Assembly (NCBI GenBank): GCA_918797485.1
Contig: CAKKNE010000005.1
Coordinates: forward strand, 1,736,001-1,800,000
DNA from: Pelagomonas calceolata
Taxonomy: Eukaryota; Sar; Pelagophyceae; Pelagomonadales; Pelagomonadaceae
Length of the DNA: 64,000 nt
Direction of reading: 5' to 3'
The translations under genes and the position numbers were made by a program. Under the pieces are notes generated by a model. It ran no database searches and was not told the DNA's origin. It was given only the letters and a program-made list of their open reading frames with translations. Of this stretch, positions 34,492-46,200 are shown piece after piece (the first letter of the stretch is position 1; every line of letters starts with the position of its first letter).

Positions 34492-36083
34492 ATGCGGCGG
34501 GGCAGTAAAACTGACAATGCGAGACGGACAAGGTTTCAAGTGAATAGACCAATAAGATTCGAGCGGAATTGGTTAAACAAAGAATCTAATGCGAGTTCTA
34601 GAAATTTGCTGGTTGAAATTAGTTCTCAACGGCCGAATAGATCTAGACGTCGTGAAAGTCTAACACGCGTACGAAAAACAAATAGCCAAGACAAGGTAAA
34701 GCTGGCCAGCCTGCCGAGGGAAAAGAGCTCATGGTACAGTTCAAGAGACCCCCTGCCGCGTACAAATTTGCCACGTTTGAAAATTTCCCACGGAATTCAC
34801 TCGACTGCTATGTGTGCGCCAAGGAATGAGCTGGCTATTTCCAGACACCGGTCAACATGTTGCGGTGTCTGTACAGTTACAGGGTTAAAGCCAGGGAACC
34901 CGAGATGGCAAAACCAGGACTCTTATATTATTTCGGAAGACTTTCAACGGCAGACAAACCAACGGTGTTACGGTGTCCTTGACGGCCATGGGGAGATAGG
35001 TCACCTGGTCTCCAAGCGCTGTAGCCAGCAGCTCTGTGAGCACTTCGTGAAGTCACAGTTGGACATGTCACTTGCATTCCGCCTAATGCAAGAAGTAGAA
35101 TTGCGCGCTTGATTCAATGACACGCTTTGAATCCACACTATCTACCTGTAGGATTTGAGTCAATGCGAGTTGGATATTAAATGTAGTGGCGCTACTTGTG
35201 TGTTTGTTCACTTGCATGATAGTTATCTTCGGGTTGCCAATATCGGGGACTCGCGGGGAGTTCTCGGGCATTTAGATGGAGCTAATATTTGCGCAACCCC
35301 GTTGACATCTGATCACAAGGTATGTATGTATACATCTACACTAACTTAATTGTGTCTCATTTGTTTTATCACAGCCTGACCGACACGATGAGCAAATACG
35401 CATCGTAGCGTGCGGAGGTCAAGTTAGTTGTCGTCAACTAGTCGTTGGCCATAGTAGTAATGGACCAATCACGTTGCCTCTTGGCCCACCTCGAGTTTGG
35501 TATAGAAGGTTAGATTTTAATGTATTATCTTATCACCTTGAAGCGTAGAAATAGCAGTCATGGCGACACGATGGGGCTTGCCATGAGTCGTTCATTTGGC
35601 GACGCAATTGCACATGGTAACAATTTTTGGATGACCATATTCTATCTTTGAACGTGCAGGGCTGGGCGTTTCTTGTGAACCAGAGATCACTCAGTACAAT
35701 CTAGATTTGGCTGATAAGTTTCTCATCTGGTTTGGGTTTTGTGGCTAATTAGAAATATTAATTTTATCATAGCGCAACTGATGGCGTCTGGGATGTGATT
35801 GACAATGCACAAGCAGTAAAAATTGTTCACACACTTTACGAGCGGTGAGTTGGGCTCCTTTGACCTTTTGCCAACCAGAGATTTAAGGTCGAATGACTGG
35901 GACCCACTTGAGGCTGCTCACACGTTATGCATATCAGCTCGCAATCGCTGGCAAAGTTTATCGCCAATGATTGATGATATTACAGCACTTGTTGTTGATC
36001 TTCATAGAGCACTAGCCTGCGGGAAGCAGGGTAAAGGCAGATCCAGTGAATATCTATTACGCGTGGATCTATCTATTTGTTGA
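34492..36083 (+). CDS. PP2C-family serine/threonine phosphatase
   Basis: Metal-dependent phosphatase (PPM family) that removes phosphate from Ser/Thr. Seven exons: 34492-35094, 35152-35319, 35375-35508, 35549-35616, 35660-35729, 35773-35844 and 35879-36083. Every phase closes, total 439 residues. Signature motifs appear in order: NQDSYII, GVLDGHG, ANIGDSRGVLG, LTSDHKPDRHDE, MSRSFGDAIAHG, CEPEI, FLICATDGVWDV and DDITALVV, so the metal-binding aspartates are present and the enzyme should be active. The first 130 or so residues are a basic, arginine- and serine-rich extension of no recognised domain. Introns are 34-57 nt and AT-rich. The stop at 36083 is the simplest ending; a further splice near 36035 is possible. 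Confidence 0.9.
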
Positions 36084-36246
36084 TTTGGATCGCCTCGCAG
36101 GTACAGAAATAAAAAAACCAACCGCTCTCCGAAGGTTGACTTGATCGAACCAGTGCCAGCGGCTCGCCCCATGGCCGTCAGGGACGTAATCGTGATCTGA
36201 ACTTAACTTCCCCGACCCGGGCTAGGTTGCCATTTAAGTAGTATAG

Positions 36247-36304
36247 GGAAAATGTATACTTTATGTCCCATCCTGACGGATGAGCCATAAAATATACATT
36301 TTCC
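36247..36304. repeat. stem-loop with nested hairpin
   Basis: Arms of 19 nt (36247-36265 and 36286-36304, one mismatch; left arm GGAAAATGTATACTTTATG) enclose a second small hairpin, CATCC-TGAC-GGATG. The central 30 nt recur with one difference at 42280-42309, without the outer right arm. It looks like a small foldback element. Confidence 0.75.
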
Positions 36305-36419
36305 GTTTTTTGAAATCAGCCTCAGACATAAAAACCATAGACTCGGATAAATTTAAATAAATACTAAATAATCAATCAAGGAAGGAATATCCTAAAGGAA
36401 AAGGACATAGACCTCTACT

Positions 36420-37010
36420 TGGCCACCCAGTTTTAAACGCGCTGTCCCTATTCCGTGCCGTCTACCGGGCGCGCGTGGAGGTCCTGGGAACTCATCCGAG
36501 CCATGCTTAACCGCGCGTGCGGAAAGGTGGCCGTCACGGTCTCGGCAGTTTGCGAGTGCCCAAGAGCTGCTGCTCTCTGCGAGGCCCTAAATCGGCGCGC
36601 GACCGCATGTAGATCTCCAAATTGCTGGTAGAGAAGCGCCTAATCCAAGCGCACAGCGATGCACCTCCAGAAGTTCACCAGTTGTCCGTCGCCGCATGTC
36701 AACCCGCGGGCAGTCGGGAGAGCATATTCGGTGATGTCGATGGCGGGCCACGTGGACGCTCGACCAAAGACGACCGTTAGGACGTACGTGTGCGCTCCAG
36801 CGGACGTTGGAATGACCGCCCGCGCAAGTGAAACGGACTTAAATTCTCGAAAATGGTGTAAAAAAGGCCTTAGTTTGAAGTCATAGGTAACCACAGACCC
36901 CCTCAGACCTCCACAAATGCACTCCTACATCTGCTGGGTTCTTCCAGGCGCTTTTGGACGTCTATTTGGGTGTCCAAGTAGGACGAGTGGGAGGAAGTAG
37001 TAGGAATCCA
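36420..37010 (+). mobile_element. internally deleted copy of the TIR element
   Basis: Matches the reverse complement of 28580-29420: CACCCAGTTTTAAACGCGCT, GAGGTCCTGGGAACTC, GTTTGCGAGTGCCCAAGAGC, AGATCTCCAAATTGCTGGTA and GAGAGCATATTCGGTGATG. At the far end it has GGACGTCTATTTGGGTGTCC then AAGTAGGACGAGTGGGA, the terminal repeat. The segment equivalent to about 13040-13190 is missing. It lies between convergent genes. Confidence 0.7.
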
Positions 37011-37048
37011 ACTTGGTTTTGTCAAAGATGATAGTATTTTCTTTTTCC

Positions 37049-39972
37049 CTACAAGGAAATAATAGCCGGCGAGCTTGGCAAGCGATAATGGCGCATAGAT
37101 GCGCCCACCGCAGATGGATGGAATGGAGCAAGGGAGCTGTAGGGCTTTGGTACGCCAAGTCCATGGGCAACATCAGGGATGTATGCATTTGGCCTCGGCT
37201 CTGCGGTCGTCCTGACTTGATTAGTCGAAATGTCATGTACATCACGATGGCGTCGTTGCACTCGTCTATGGAGCTCATTAATGGCGTCTTTTGTGGGGGG
37301 CTCGTTCCTCATGACGCGCAGCTTGGATTCTTCGAGAGCTATTTTGGCTGAGTGCTTTTGCTGTTGTAGCTTCATTGCAGTGGCCTGATACATTGATAGC
37401 TCAGATATGATTGCCATCATCCCTGAAGGCAGGACGTAAAATTAAATATCAACACCCAGAAAATACATTTAGACACGGATCCTGCTTTTTGTGGCGTCTC
37501 TAACTTTTGCTTGCAATTCATTGAGACTCACAGCTGAGCACAATGCCACGTCACGCCCTCTATTTAGTTGGTTTCTTAATTTGCTAGTCAGATTGGTGAT
37601 TTCTTTTAAGACCAATTCGTTTTCTAACAGAGTTTCCTTTTTCAGACTCAACCGCTCTTCCAGAACTCCTATTTTTGCAAGGAGGTGCTCCCGATCTGGA
37701 TCATCTCCTCGAAGAGAAGAATGCCATCGAACATGGTTTGAAGGAGATTCCATGCACCTGCATAATGACTCTGTCGTGCAGCGTTCTTTCTCCAGCGCTC
37801 TTCTTAATTCCAAAATGGTATCAACCAAGGCTGGCACCTGAGGCAGCTGTTTCCTTGAATTCACCGCCTGGCGTTGCAGCTCAGAAAGCTGCAACTTCAA
37901 CATTCTGATATCCCGGTCCTTCTGACGTATTCCGAGCTCACCGCATTTTATTGTTTGTTCCTGTAAATTGACTTTTTCATACAAGATGCATAGCTCATCA
38001 TTCCGGTCGATTAGCGCAACGCCAACTGTATTGCGACTGACCGCAGCCTTGACATATAATCCCTTTAGTTGCAACAAATCTTTTTCTATCTTGTTAATTA
38101 TAATATTCCACTTGTCTATTTCAATTATCTGGTGATCAACGAAGTCCTGTTTTTTGCAATATTGTGACTGCGTTTTACATACGTTAAGCCGAAGAGTGTC
38201 CCTCTGCGCTTGGGAGGCTGCGTGCTGAACTCTTTCCTTCGCTAGAGCTTTATCTTTTGCTACAGATTCATTTTGTAGGATCTCAACCTATAATCAAGTG
38301 TCTCTCCAAGAGTTTGGACACTACACTAACCTCGTTCGTCAGTATCCTTGTTTTTTCTTTCATTTCAGCAAGTGTCTGGCTTGATGATAGAACTAGATTG
38401 ATATATTTATTTTTCTCGTTTTTGGCAACATCATAGAGCGCAGAAAACTCTTTGAGGCGGCTTCTGACTTCATTGGCCTTCTTCGACATATCAAGAATGA
38501 CCAACTCCTTGACCTTGACCTGCTCTCGCGCCTCTCTCTCTGATGTTCTAGCTCTTGTCGCTTCCCTTGCTTTCATTTCCCGCTGTGCACCCAGAATTAC
38601 AATAAGTTTGTTTTGTCGGCATTCTTCAGCACGCCAACTGCTAATTTCATCCTCCATGGCCGCAACTTCTTTTAGGAGAGTCTCAAGTTCAGAGCGCCTA
38701 GTCTTTTCAAAACCCTCCTGTTGCAGAAGACATGCAATCCCAACATCGACTTTTTGCCTCATAGCATCTATCTGACTACTAAGGTCCTTGTTTTTCTGTA
38801 GATGAGCAGCCAGCGACTCCTCATTTCCAATCAACCGGGATTTGAGCGTGGGTAAAATTTTATTTGCTGCATCTAATTTCCTTTTTCTCTTTTGATACCT
38901 ATATAGGCACATGTCATTTTTGAGACAATGAAGTAGTGTGCCTGCGATCAAGGGCTTCCAACTGTTTTTCTAACGAGCACAAAGAATCGGCCTGGTGGTG
39001 CGCAATCTCGTCTACCTCTTTTCGATTAACTTCAAGTTTCAATTTTACTTCAGCCAGCTGATGCGCACGTGCTTTCTCAATGGTGACGTTTCTTTTTACT
39101 GCATCGACATCTCGCTGTCGATGCAAAATGGTGTCGTAATGAAGCTGGAGCTTACGAAGAAGATTATCGCGCACTTCCTCGGCTTCTTTGCGCTTGGATC
39201 GCTTTTGTGCGATATTTTTGCTGCGTAGATTATTTTTGTCGGAAATCAGCAATACTTCCTGCTGTACTTTCTCGACAGCTTTCTTAACACATTCTGTCTG
39301 CTTGCGAATGCGCTCTGGTTCGACAGAGACTTTCTGCAGCAATTCCCGTGCACCTTGGGATTCCGCGACAGCATTTTGCTTTTCATGTTCTAGAATTTGT
39401 AACCTTTCTTCGAATGCGCGCTTGCGTTGAGTATCATGCATGTGCATGTTGTTTAGCTTCTGGAAAGCCTCCCTAGCGAGTGTCAGCTCTCTCTCTAACC
39501 TGCGTAGCTCAGGTTGGACCATAGCATCGTTATCCTTTAGCATGACATCTGCAGCTGACGTCAACTCCTCATGACTATGTTCTAGCCCGAGGATCTCATA
39601 TTTACTTACTGATTCATTCTGCTTAAGCTCATTGAGTTGATGTTCGACTCGCTCGCGATCCGCGCGTAGTATCTCAAGTTCTTGTTGTTCTGCATCTGAC
39701 TTTTCGAGAGCGCTTTCCACCCTGACTCGTTCGCCAAGCGCTTCATTTTGCTTTTGGCGTAAGGTCCTGAGTAATACTTTTTCCTCGTCTTCCGCGGCAA
39801 AACACGCAGCTTGCAAGGACCTGTGCGAAGATGGCCGCCTCATACAATATAAGAAATATGGACTTCACCTGTACTCTCTTTCAAGGGCATCGGCCTCGTT
39901 CACTGAGATTCTTGATAGCTTTTGTAACTCCCGGAGATGCGAGATTGTAGCACCTGCAACATCATCATCCAT
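37049..39972 (-). CDS. CCDC146: CCDC146/MBO2-type ciliary coiled-coil protein
   Basis: Coiled-coil protein of basal bodies and axonemal microtubules, needed for normal flagellar beating in the organisms where it has been studied. Exons on the minus strand: 39972-39869, 39820-38963, 38898-38331, 38287-37477 and 37422-37049. All phases close to 904 residues, close to the animal protein. Start: MDDDVAGATISHLRELQKLS. Diagnostic stretches are GVALIDRNDELCILYEKVN, RWHSSLRGDDPDREHLLAKI with LEERLSLKKETLLENELVL, ELSMYQATAMKLQQQK, and the conserved C-terminus RPNAYIPDVAHGLGVPKPY before MRHYRLP. Introns are 43-64 nt. It shares a 102-bp divergent promoter with the coiled-coil gene at 40075. Identification rests on remembered family conservation across several blocks. 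Confidence 0.85.
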
Positions 39973-40074
39973 GACTAAATTTTATCGGTTCCGACGCCTT
40001 TTGTCAATAACACAAGCGGGAATACGGAAATACGTATCTTTCCGTTCCGCCCGTATCTTGGGATATTACTGTCG
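39973..40074. promoter_or_regulatory. probable bidirectional promoter
   Basis: Only 102 bp separate the CCDC146 ATG (-) from the ATG of the next gene (+), so both promoters must overlap or lie in the 5' parts of the genes. An imperfect palindrome spans 40016-40050 (GCGGGAATACGGAAA / TTTCCGTTCCGC around TACGTA). A shared ciliary regulator is a guess; no known motif was recognised. Confidence 0.45.
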
Positions 40075-41969
40075 ATGGCACACAAGGAGACTCTATGTGC
40101 CCTTGGAGACGCTTTGAGGGGAGATTTGGTCACAGCGGTTCCTGTGGTCACGCACGACATATTGATTGGAGTCGTTCGACGGCACAACAACTGTCTTGGT
40201 GTTCTGCGCGAAGGATGTGATTTGCTTGTCAAAAGCTTGGAGGTGGTCAAGGAACAACAGAGACTTGTAGCACGAGTGTCCACAAATGCTTTTATATTTA
40301 CCTCTTCAGCATAGGCTTTAGCCAGAGTAGGAGCAGCCGATACCACCCTGGGACTGCATGAATCTCGTCTAGACGATCTAGGCCACCGCTTTGAAAAAAT
40401 GGATGCCCAGGTTTCCCATTTGTGGAAACAAATGGATAAGTTGTCTGCTCTAGAAATCCAACAGCAGGAGCAAGTGGTGCAAACGAGGGAACTCCAGTGC
40501 TGCTTCCAAAAGCTTACTATAACCAGAGAGCAAGAAGCACTTGAGAACAAGGAACAACTCGAAACATTCCGAGGTTGGGCTTGGTCTTGTGCTCTATGAT
40601 GAAAGATGATGAGCCATATAGGTGCCATTGCTACGCAGGATCAGTCCATCTTGACCATTCAAGACAAACTAAGTCGCCTCTCAAAAGAGCTCTACATAAG
40701 TTCTGATCAGATACATGTTGTCAGGCGTTCAGATCCCGAAAATGGTGCTGTCTTTGACAACCCTGTCGACATTGGGCGTAACGGCACTAGCAGAGCTTCA
40801 TTGACCAACGAACTAGAGTGCATGAATACCATGGCTCAGGAGATGGCACGTAATATGGAGTTGCAGCGACGCATGGCTACCACGCAGAGCAAGCAACTCG
40901 AATTGAAAGCATGCAAGGAAACCGAAGCGATCGCCAACCAAAATAAAGAGCACCTGGGAAAAATACAGCAATTCCTCGATTCAAATATGGATGTCAACTT
41001 GATGGACATACGTCGCAATCAAGACCTCTTACTGTCGCAACTTGAAGATTATCACATGCTCCTCGACGAGAAAACTACCGAAAAGCAGGTGGATTCTCGC
41101 ATAGAACGCCGGTACGATGATTTGGTGTCCCATCTTCAGCTCGCCATGCAGTCTGTAAAAGCTGACGAAGCCAATTTCAAGGCGTGTATTCAGCGGATCG
41201 AGCAGGCCAATTCTCAGCTCCTGACAAATAAGGCAGAGCGCTCGGAACTAAACGAGTTGTATTTGTCAGAGCATGAAGAACATCTAAACGTTTACTGTTT
41301 CACCCTAGGCGGGCGCAGTTGGGAGTGCAGTTGGCAAATTCGACAAAAGCATCGCAAGAGCTTAGCCCAGAGGTACGTACTCTGTTGCGGAGTGCCGTTC
41401 AGCGCGATGAGATCCTCACGATGCTCAAAGGCAAAGCAGAGAAATCGCTAATGGACGTTCTGTCAACTCAAACTACATCCTTGCTAGAGTCAAGTGACAA
41501 ACTCAACAGTCGCATGTCTGCTTTATCCGAGCAGCAGACGCGGGCTATCTCTGTCCTTGCATTACAGAGTGAGCAGAGCGATGCTCTTCTTGATTCGCGT
41601 TTAAGTCACTTAGAAGCGATTCAAAACTCGTTGTATCCCCAAGCAAAGGGGTCGCCAGCTTCGCAGACACAAAACCTTCAGGAGCAATGTGATTCTATGC
41701 CAATTTCGCAGGATAACACCGCAGAAAAGGCACCAACCCTTCCATATATCAACGATGGAGTCGATTCAGTGCAGAAAATGAAGACGGCAGCCCCATCAAG
41801 CTCATTGCCAAACACTAGTCGACACTCAACCGCACTGCAAGAATCAGACTCAACGATTCCTTCATCTTCTTTTGAGATGCTGCCAAAAAAAAAGAGAACA
41901 TTAAAAGGCGGGCCGTTGGCACCTAGGGCACCATTAGTGTCATTCTTGCAGCCGCAGTCCTCTCCATGA
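40075..41969 (+). CDS. coiled-coil protein divergent from CCDC146
   Basis: Unassigned. Exons 40075-40275, 40315-40573, 40622-41264 and 41309-41969 close in phase to 587 residues. Introns are 39-48 nt. The N-terminal 70 residues are fairly hydrophobic and non-coiled (MAHKETLCALGDALRGDLV). Residues from about 75 to 470 are a long coiled coil with many QME/KxL heptads (MDAQVSHLWKQMDKLSALEI). The C-terminal 110 residues are low-complexity, S/P/T-rich, and end with a basic patch (KKKRTLKGG). Head-to-head placement with a ciliary gene hints at a flagellar or basal-body role, which is inference only. Confidence 0.75.
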
Positions 41970-42279
41970 GCTGATGTAATCTCCTGTGGTGACAGGCCTT
42001 TATCTCTAGTTCAGAGTACTATACGCGGCATGGAATAGCTCCCCTGGATCAACGAGAAAGTTAGCCAAGCTGCCTAGTGAAATGGAATTTTTAGCCTAGA
42101 GTCTCCTTACGCTTGATCCGCTCCCGTGACTGCCAGTGGGGGCAACTGTTTGGTCCGTGATTATGTACATCCATGATTACTGTTTGCCAGTGGGCCTGAG
42201 GCCGCCAGTAAGCCTCAGGGCGGCCAGGGAACGCCACCACGAACTATTGCCCCAGTTGGAGAGTCACCCTTGGGATTTT

Positions 42280-42309
42280 GTATACTTCATGTCCCATCCT
42301 GACGGATGA
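42280..42309. repeat. second copy of 36.2-kb hairpin core
   Basis: GTATACTTCATGTCCCATCC plus TGACGGATGA, one substitution from 36256-36285. It keeps the inner CATCC/GGATG stem. Confidence 0.75.
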
Positions 42310-42699
42310 TACGTATGATATTCAAATACCGATTTTTGAAATCCAATATAAAAATGACCATGACAAAAAAATCGCCAACTTGAAATATTTTTATCCGTTG
42401 GCGTTGATTGTCATCGGCGATGCCCGTCAGAACCCCGAAGAACTCCCAACGATTATCATTTGGGATTAGTGTGGGGGAGCACTTACCTAATGATATTAGG
42501 CCCGGGCCCGGGAAGTAGTATCGCAGACGATTCGAACTTGAAACGTATGAATTTCAAGTTAGTCCCCGGGCCCGGCCCCGGGGCCCCGCCTACGGCGTGG
42601 AACGAATTTCCTACATTTCGTGTGATGGAGATTGTTGTTCGGGGCACATATCATATACCGTGACCGTGACACTACCGTGTAAACGCAACGGACTTGGAA

Positions 42700-42721
42700 A
42701 ACTTGAAAATATTTTCAAGTT
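42700..42721. repeat. 22-bp perfect palindrome
   Basis: AACTTGAAAAT followed immediately by its reverse complement. The outer AACTTGAA/TTCAAGTT word recurs in several intergenic regions of the window, for example near 42525-42560 and 50767. Confidence 0.85.
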
Positions 42722-43079
42722 GGCTGCGGCCCGACGGGCAGCGGCGATTTCATCATGATGTCAATTTTTGATGACATATTTTGTACTATATTTTGTATTA
42801 GTTGGTAAAATAAGGGGGGATCCCAGTGGGACAAAGTATACAAAAACCCTTAACTACTTTCCCGAGCCTGAGGTGTAATTCTGATATTCGATAAGTCACA
42901 GTTTTAAGACTGTTTGTTTTGTTTTTCGATCTAGCGCCTCGGTCGCCACCGGGGAAGCGCCGCGCTACGGTTCATTCAATTTCTTCGCATGTGGCGACTG
43001 TGGCGGCGTGCACAATTCCATACGTGCAACCTACGCATGGCACATGCGACCGCTGCGGCTGCCACGCGCGCGGAGAGTC

Positions 43080-43206
43080 CGCTCAAGTTGAAGTAAAGGT
43101 AGTCAGACTTCCACAAAATCACTCCTACTAGTACTTCTGCTGAGTTATTCCGGACGATTGTGGACGTCTATCCGGGAGCTCGAGTAGGTCCGTTCGGACG
43201 AAGTAG
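43080..43206 (-). repeat. end fragment of the TIR element
   Basis: Matches the terminal 130 bp of the 28.6-kb copy in reverse orientation: CAAGTTGAAGTAAAGGTAGT, TCACTCCTACTAGTACTTCT, GGACGTCTAT and GTAGGTCCGTTCGGACGAAG. The other end of the element is absent. Confidence 0.65.
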
Positions 43207-43279
43207 AATAGTTTAATTTGGCGGCGTCACGGCCAAGGCGTTATGAGTGCAATTGATACAAATTATGTCGAGTGATTGA

Positions 43280-46200
43280 TCAGATATGTGTCTGCAGGCG
43301 AAATGAGGTCCACTTGTCGGGTACCATCATAAAATATTTTTCCATGGCTAATTGAAACCGATTCCGATAATTTGGCGGTTGAATGACAGTTGGCTCAGCT
43401 TGACCAGCAATCATCCCAACTGACTTCCCGACGCGCTCAACCTTTTTTATTATGTCATACTGACGTAGGTAGTCAATGATTCCGACAACAAGCTGGTGAT
43501 TATCATCATCCATACCGACCAAAATTGAGTAGTCAACTACACTGATTAGAGAAAGAAATAGGGTGTCATTCATCACAGCGTTATTAAAGTATGCTTTTGC
43601 TTGGTCACGAAGGGGGAGAGGGCGACCTTCAGTAAACTCCACAAAATTTTCATCCAGCAGTACAGGCTGCACATCGCTCACTCCTACAAAACTTGAAGCT
43701 GTTTTGCTAACTTCGCCTGAAGCATCCACACGTGCGTACCTTGATCGCGTGCTGCCCTTGAGATCAAAAACCCGGTGGATTGAACACTCATGGAATAAAT
43801 TTTGCATAACTACTACCTGTTCCATGGTCCTTTTCCCGTTTGCACGATTATGTGAGCCGATCTGATAAACACCGAAGACTTTAACTAGAAGTGTTGCATA
43901 ACAACAAAAAAATGCTTTGAACAGATATTCAAAGTACGCAGGGGCATACTCCAAAAACATCTGTAACTCAGTCCGAGTAATTTGCTTAACCACAAATCTT
44001 CCATCTGTTGTTTTCAGAAATGTCGCACCTGACTTACCGCCTTGCGCATTCCATGGGCGAGCCATGGAGAGGGACCTTAGGTATCCTATTTCATCTTCTT
44101 CGCTGTTTCCGCAGAATGCCCTGCGCACTGCAACAAATTGAGTAGTCCAGTAGGCCTGACAGACAAACTTGCATATAGTATTCCCTTTTTCATTCATGTC
44201 AGCAAATCTGTGCTTTATATGCGTTTTCTGAGTGGACAACATCTGGTTTTCAAAGTAAGGAGGGGAGGCCTTTACCAGTCTACCCGCATGGCGAAGAGGA
44301 GTTGTAAGCGCCAGTTCCACATTTTGACGTGTATCGGCGACCGTGCGTTCGTCACAACGACCATGAGAAATTCCAGGGTTGCTGTGGTCTTGCATACTAA
44401 AGTCTGGCGATGTTGGCTTTCTCCTAAACAATGCGCCAATTGACCCAACTTGATCTAAAGCAGGACTGCTGGTAGTCGTCCTTGAGCGCAAGAGATTGCC
44501 CTGTTCTGTGATCGTCGACAGCCCGGTGCCGGGCGAGTGAGAGAGGCCACATGGTGCTTTTAAGCCCATTGCTGTTTCAGATATAATTGGCTTCTCATTG
44601 TAGTACATGCTGTTTCTTTTATGCGTTGCGTCTAGGTACGTTGCCAATGAGCGCTTGTACTCCATTGTGCTTAAACTATATGCAATTATTGTAGTCGGCT
44701 CTTCATCATGGACTAGCAAGACTCCACTACAATCACCAATCTCCAAACGCGGTCTTCCACCCTCTAGACTGCGAAGCGGCACAATCCATGGGTCCTCCTC
44801 AGGACTGTATGTACCCAAGAGCCTCGATAGTGCACTAGAAAATCTATAGCCACGGAGCGTAGCTTGCACGTTAGGTATACCTGTAATCACTTCTTCATCA
44901 TGGTATTCTGATTGCTGGCTATCTGAGTTCAGAGTAAGTGGCGCATCAACGCAGTTGCTCTGATTATTGTGATCCTTGATTAGTTCACGAGTTGACACGT
45001 AGTTCGCTGGTGCAAAATCTCCCAGGACCTCCTCAGAACTACCAATCACAGTTCCTATGTGTTCTGCGGCCATCATTTTGGTACCTGAAGGTAAGCCGGG
45101 AGGCAAGGCCTGGCCTTCACCGTCTTGGAAGTCGTCGCCCTCGTCTATATCTTCTTCTATAGCCGATGTCGATACAAATCTGGGTTCTGTCAGGGTTCTA
45201 AGATGTAAAAGCTCTGCCTCTATTATATCACTACTGCAGCCAACAATAGTTGCTATGTAACTGGATGCATCAGTTGTGGTACTCGCATATGACCCAGCTT
45301 TATCTTGTATAGAACTCAAAAGCTGACCTAATAATGCAAACCTCTGGTTCCAGTTGCTCATTCTAACGTAAAGCTCCCGGCGGAATTGTGCAGGGAAGCG
45401 CAACTGCACAGAATTGTCGGACAGCCACATTTTTTCATGCAAATGAGGCTCATCTAAAAGCTGATGACGCAACCAGGATGAGTAGCTTTCGATGTCCATT
45501 GATATCTGGCTTAGCTCGCCCAACACCGTGGCTAATAAAGAATATGTGGAATTATCATTGCTAGTCGTAGTAAACACTAGGACTATTGAATCCATAACCA
45601 CTTCTAATTCACTATGCTTTGCACGAAATGATCTGAAAAGGTCTAAGGTTAGTAATTTCAAACTCTGACATTCAAGTGCAAGCTCATGATAATAAAATGA
45701 CCCGTCAAAAGGAAGTTGCTGTCTGACATAAATCTCATATGGCCTGATGCGTTCGTAATCAAAGCGAGCAATCAGATTTCGGGACCCATAGAAAAACACG
45801 TGGTTGGTTTGCAGGCAATGTCGACAGTTTCCGGTGCGACAAGTGGCAGTTCTGTTATAGAAGCGCACCTCCAAAAACTTGCCGAACGACATCTTCCAAG
45901 TGTCCTCCGACATAGGAACTAAAGGAGAGACTATTTCTTCGCAAGCTTTACAATAGCTCCACATGAAAATCGTATTGTCATGATTTACACTGCACAGAGA
46001 TTCTGCGGATTCGTTCTCCGTCGTTGGAGCCACAGACAATGCCTGGTCCATCTTCACGGTAATGAGGAGTCTGCCATCATTGTGATAAAATATTTGGGTC
46101 ATGTCAAGCACCGATTTTTTGTCGCCAGGAGGGAACTTCGACTTCAGATTAAAGCAACAGTTGAGGAGGAATTGACCCAAGCTCACGTCCTGTGGAGTGT

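Larger units (their letters stand above)
36084..37048. other. intergenic with repeats
   Basis: Separates the PP2C and CCDC146 3' ends (convergent). It holds a hairpin at 36247-36304, a copy of the GGAATATCCTAAAGGAAA repeat near 36365-36415, and a TIR-element copy at 36420-37010. Confidence 0.6.
41970..43279. other. intergenic, hairpins and repeat fragments
   Basis: Contains the 30-nt match to the 36.2-kb hairpin (42280-42309), GGCCCGGGCCCGGG at 42499-42512, a 22-bp perfect palindrome at 42700-42721, and a TIR-element end fragment at 43080-43206. No gene supported. Confidence 0.6.
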
